Part shown: positions 63,708-64,000 of the stretch, in pieces
Layout: every line of letters begins with the position of its first letter
Position numbering within the stretch: the first letter of the stretch is position 1
The notes under the pieces: model-generated
Databases searched by the model: none
Told to the model about the DNA's origin: nothing
What the model saw: the letters and a program-made list of their open reading frames with translations, nothing else
Source: Neomegalonema sp.
GTDB taxonomy: Bacteria; Pseudomonadota; Alphaproteobacteria; Rhodobacterales; Rhodobacteraceae
Length of the DNA stretch: 64,000 nucleotides
NCBI RefSeq assembly: GCF_028688855.1
Contig: NZ_JAQTXI010000015.1
Coordinates: forward strand, 1 to 64,000
Direction: 5' to 3'
Position numbers and translations under genes: made by a program

Positions 63708-64000
63708 TCAACCGATGGTCGGAGGCGGCTCCGGCGGCAAGAGGCTTTCCGCGCCGCCCTTCAGGCCGGGCCTCAGAAGCTCGGCCAGGGTTCTGGCGTC
63801 GAGCTCCGCCATGAAGGCCGCCAGAGCGCGGTGCAGCAAGCCCTGCAAGCCGCAGGCGCCCGTCAGACGGCAGGTCCTTTCCGGCTCCTGAGGCGCGAAG
63901 CAGGCGGCGAGCGCGAGATCGTCCTCCATGGCGCGCACGACCTCGCCCACGCGGATCTCCGCCGCCGGACGCGCCAGGCGGATGCCGCCGCCCTTGCCGC
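63708..64000 (-). CDS. Rrf2-family regulator, NsrR-like, N-terminus cut by window edge
   Basis: The minus-strand frame is open to the window edge, giving about 97 C-terminal residues. GGGIRLARPAAEIRVGEVVRA followed by LAACFAP and CRLTGAC is the hallmark of NsrR-type Rrf2 proteins; the three cysteines (in ACFAP, then CRLTGAC) bind an Fe-S cluster that senses nitric oxide. A GTG within this stretch should not be taken as the start: the DNA-binding domain lies beyond the edge. It probably represses NO-detoxification genes outside this window. Partial, 3' end complete. Confidence 0.88.
   Translation of the reverse strand, partial: GKGGGIRLARPAAEIRVGEVVRAMEDDLALAACFAPQEPERTCRLTGACGLQGLLHRALAAFMAELDARTLAELLRPGLKGGAESLLPPEPPPTIG

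Overview
This 64 kb window comes from a high-GC (roughly two-thirds G+C) Gram-negative bacterium. The gene families point to an alphaproteobacterium, perhaps near Rhodobacterales: TRAP transporters, a BigR/Blh/Pmp sulfide-detoxification cluster, an OFA-type MFS transporter and an NsrR-like Rrf2 regulator. No rRNA or tRNA is present to confirm this. High GC produces many long antisense shadow frames; genes were chosen by protein sense, overlapping start/stop pairs and ribosome-binding sites.

Layout. 1-7.1 kb is ordinary metabolism and transport: a secreted hypothetical protein cut by the left edge, a divergent MFS/LysR pair, and a TRAP dctQM-dctP-SDR operon. 7.3-17.3 kb is a tightly overlapping minus-strand operon (operon A): a Clp-type AAA+ ATPase, a radical-SAM activase, a 2083-residue zinc ribbon-pseudokinase-DUF4011-like-SF1 helicase-nuclease protein, and a conserved-looking hypothetical protein. 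17.6-20.4 kb is a marR-MFS-aldo/keto reductase unit with two identical, inverted 14-bp operator sites, followed by a dead IS5-type transposase. 21.1-23.6 kb holds two minus-strand coiled-coil proteins, one secreted and one with an Ig-like domain plus a membrane anchor. 24.1-45.0 kb is a plus-strand operon (operon B) of nine genes: a P-loop GTPase, a double-AAA+ Clp-like ATPase, a membrane-anchored coiled-coil protein and six proteins I cannot assign to a family.

45.1-64 kb returns to recognisable functions: pdxY-yggS (vitamin B6 homeostasis), a Zn/Cd/Pb P-type ATPase with its divergent MerR regulator, a BigR-type persulfide/sulfide operon with two matching operators (blh, sulP, DUF2892, bigR, pmpA, pmpB), a 1940-residue protein with two glycosyl/glycerophosphotransferase-like modules followed by an AT-richer SGNH hydrolase, an HPP-CBS membrane protein with a LysR regulator, and an NsrR-like regulator cut by the right edge.

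The main candidate for something undescribed is operons A and B with their satellite coiled-coil proteins. Together they encode two Clp-type AAA+ ATPases, a GTPase, a catalytically dead kinase fused to helicase and nuclease domains, a radical-SAM enzyme without its usual partner, membrane-anchored coiled-coil proteins and a large protein with a C-terminal hydrophobic hairpin (possible effector). This grammar resembles multi-NTPase conflict systems and, more distantly, secretion-linked Clp machines, but I recognise no complete known system. That A and B work together is an inference from proximity and shared themes.
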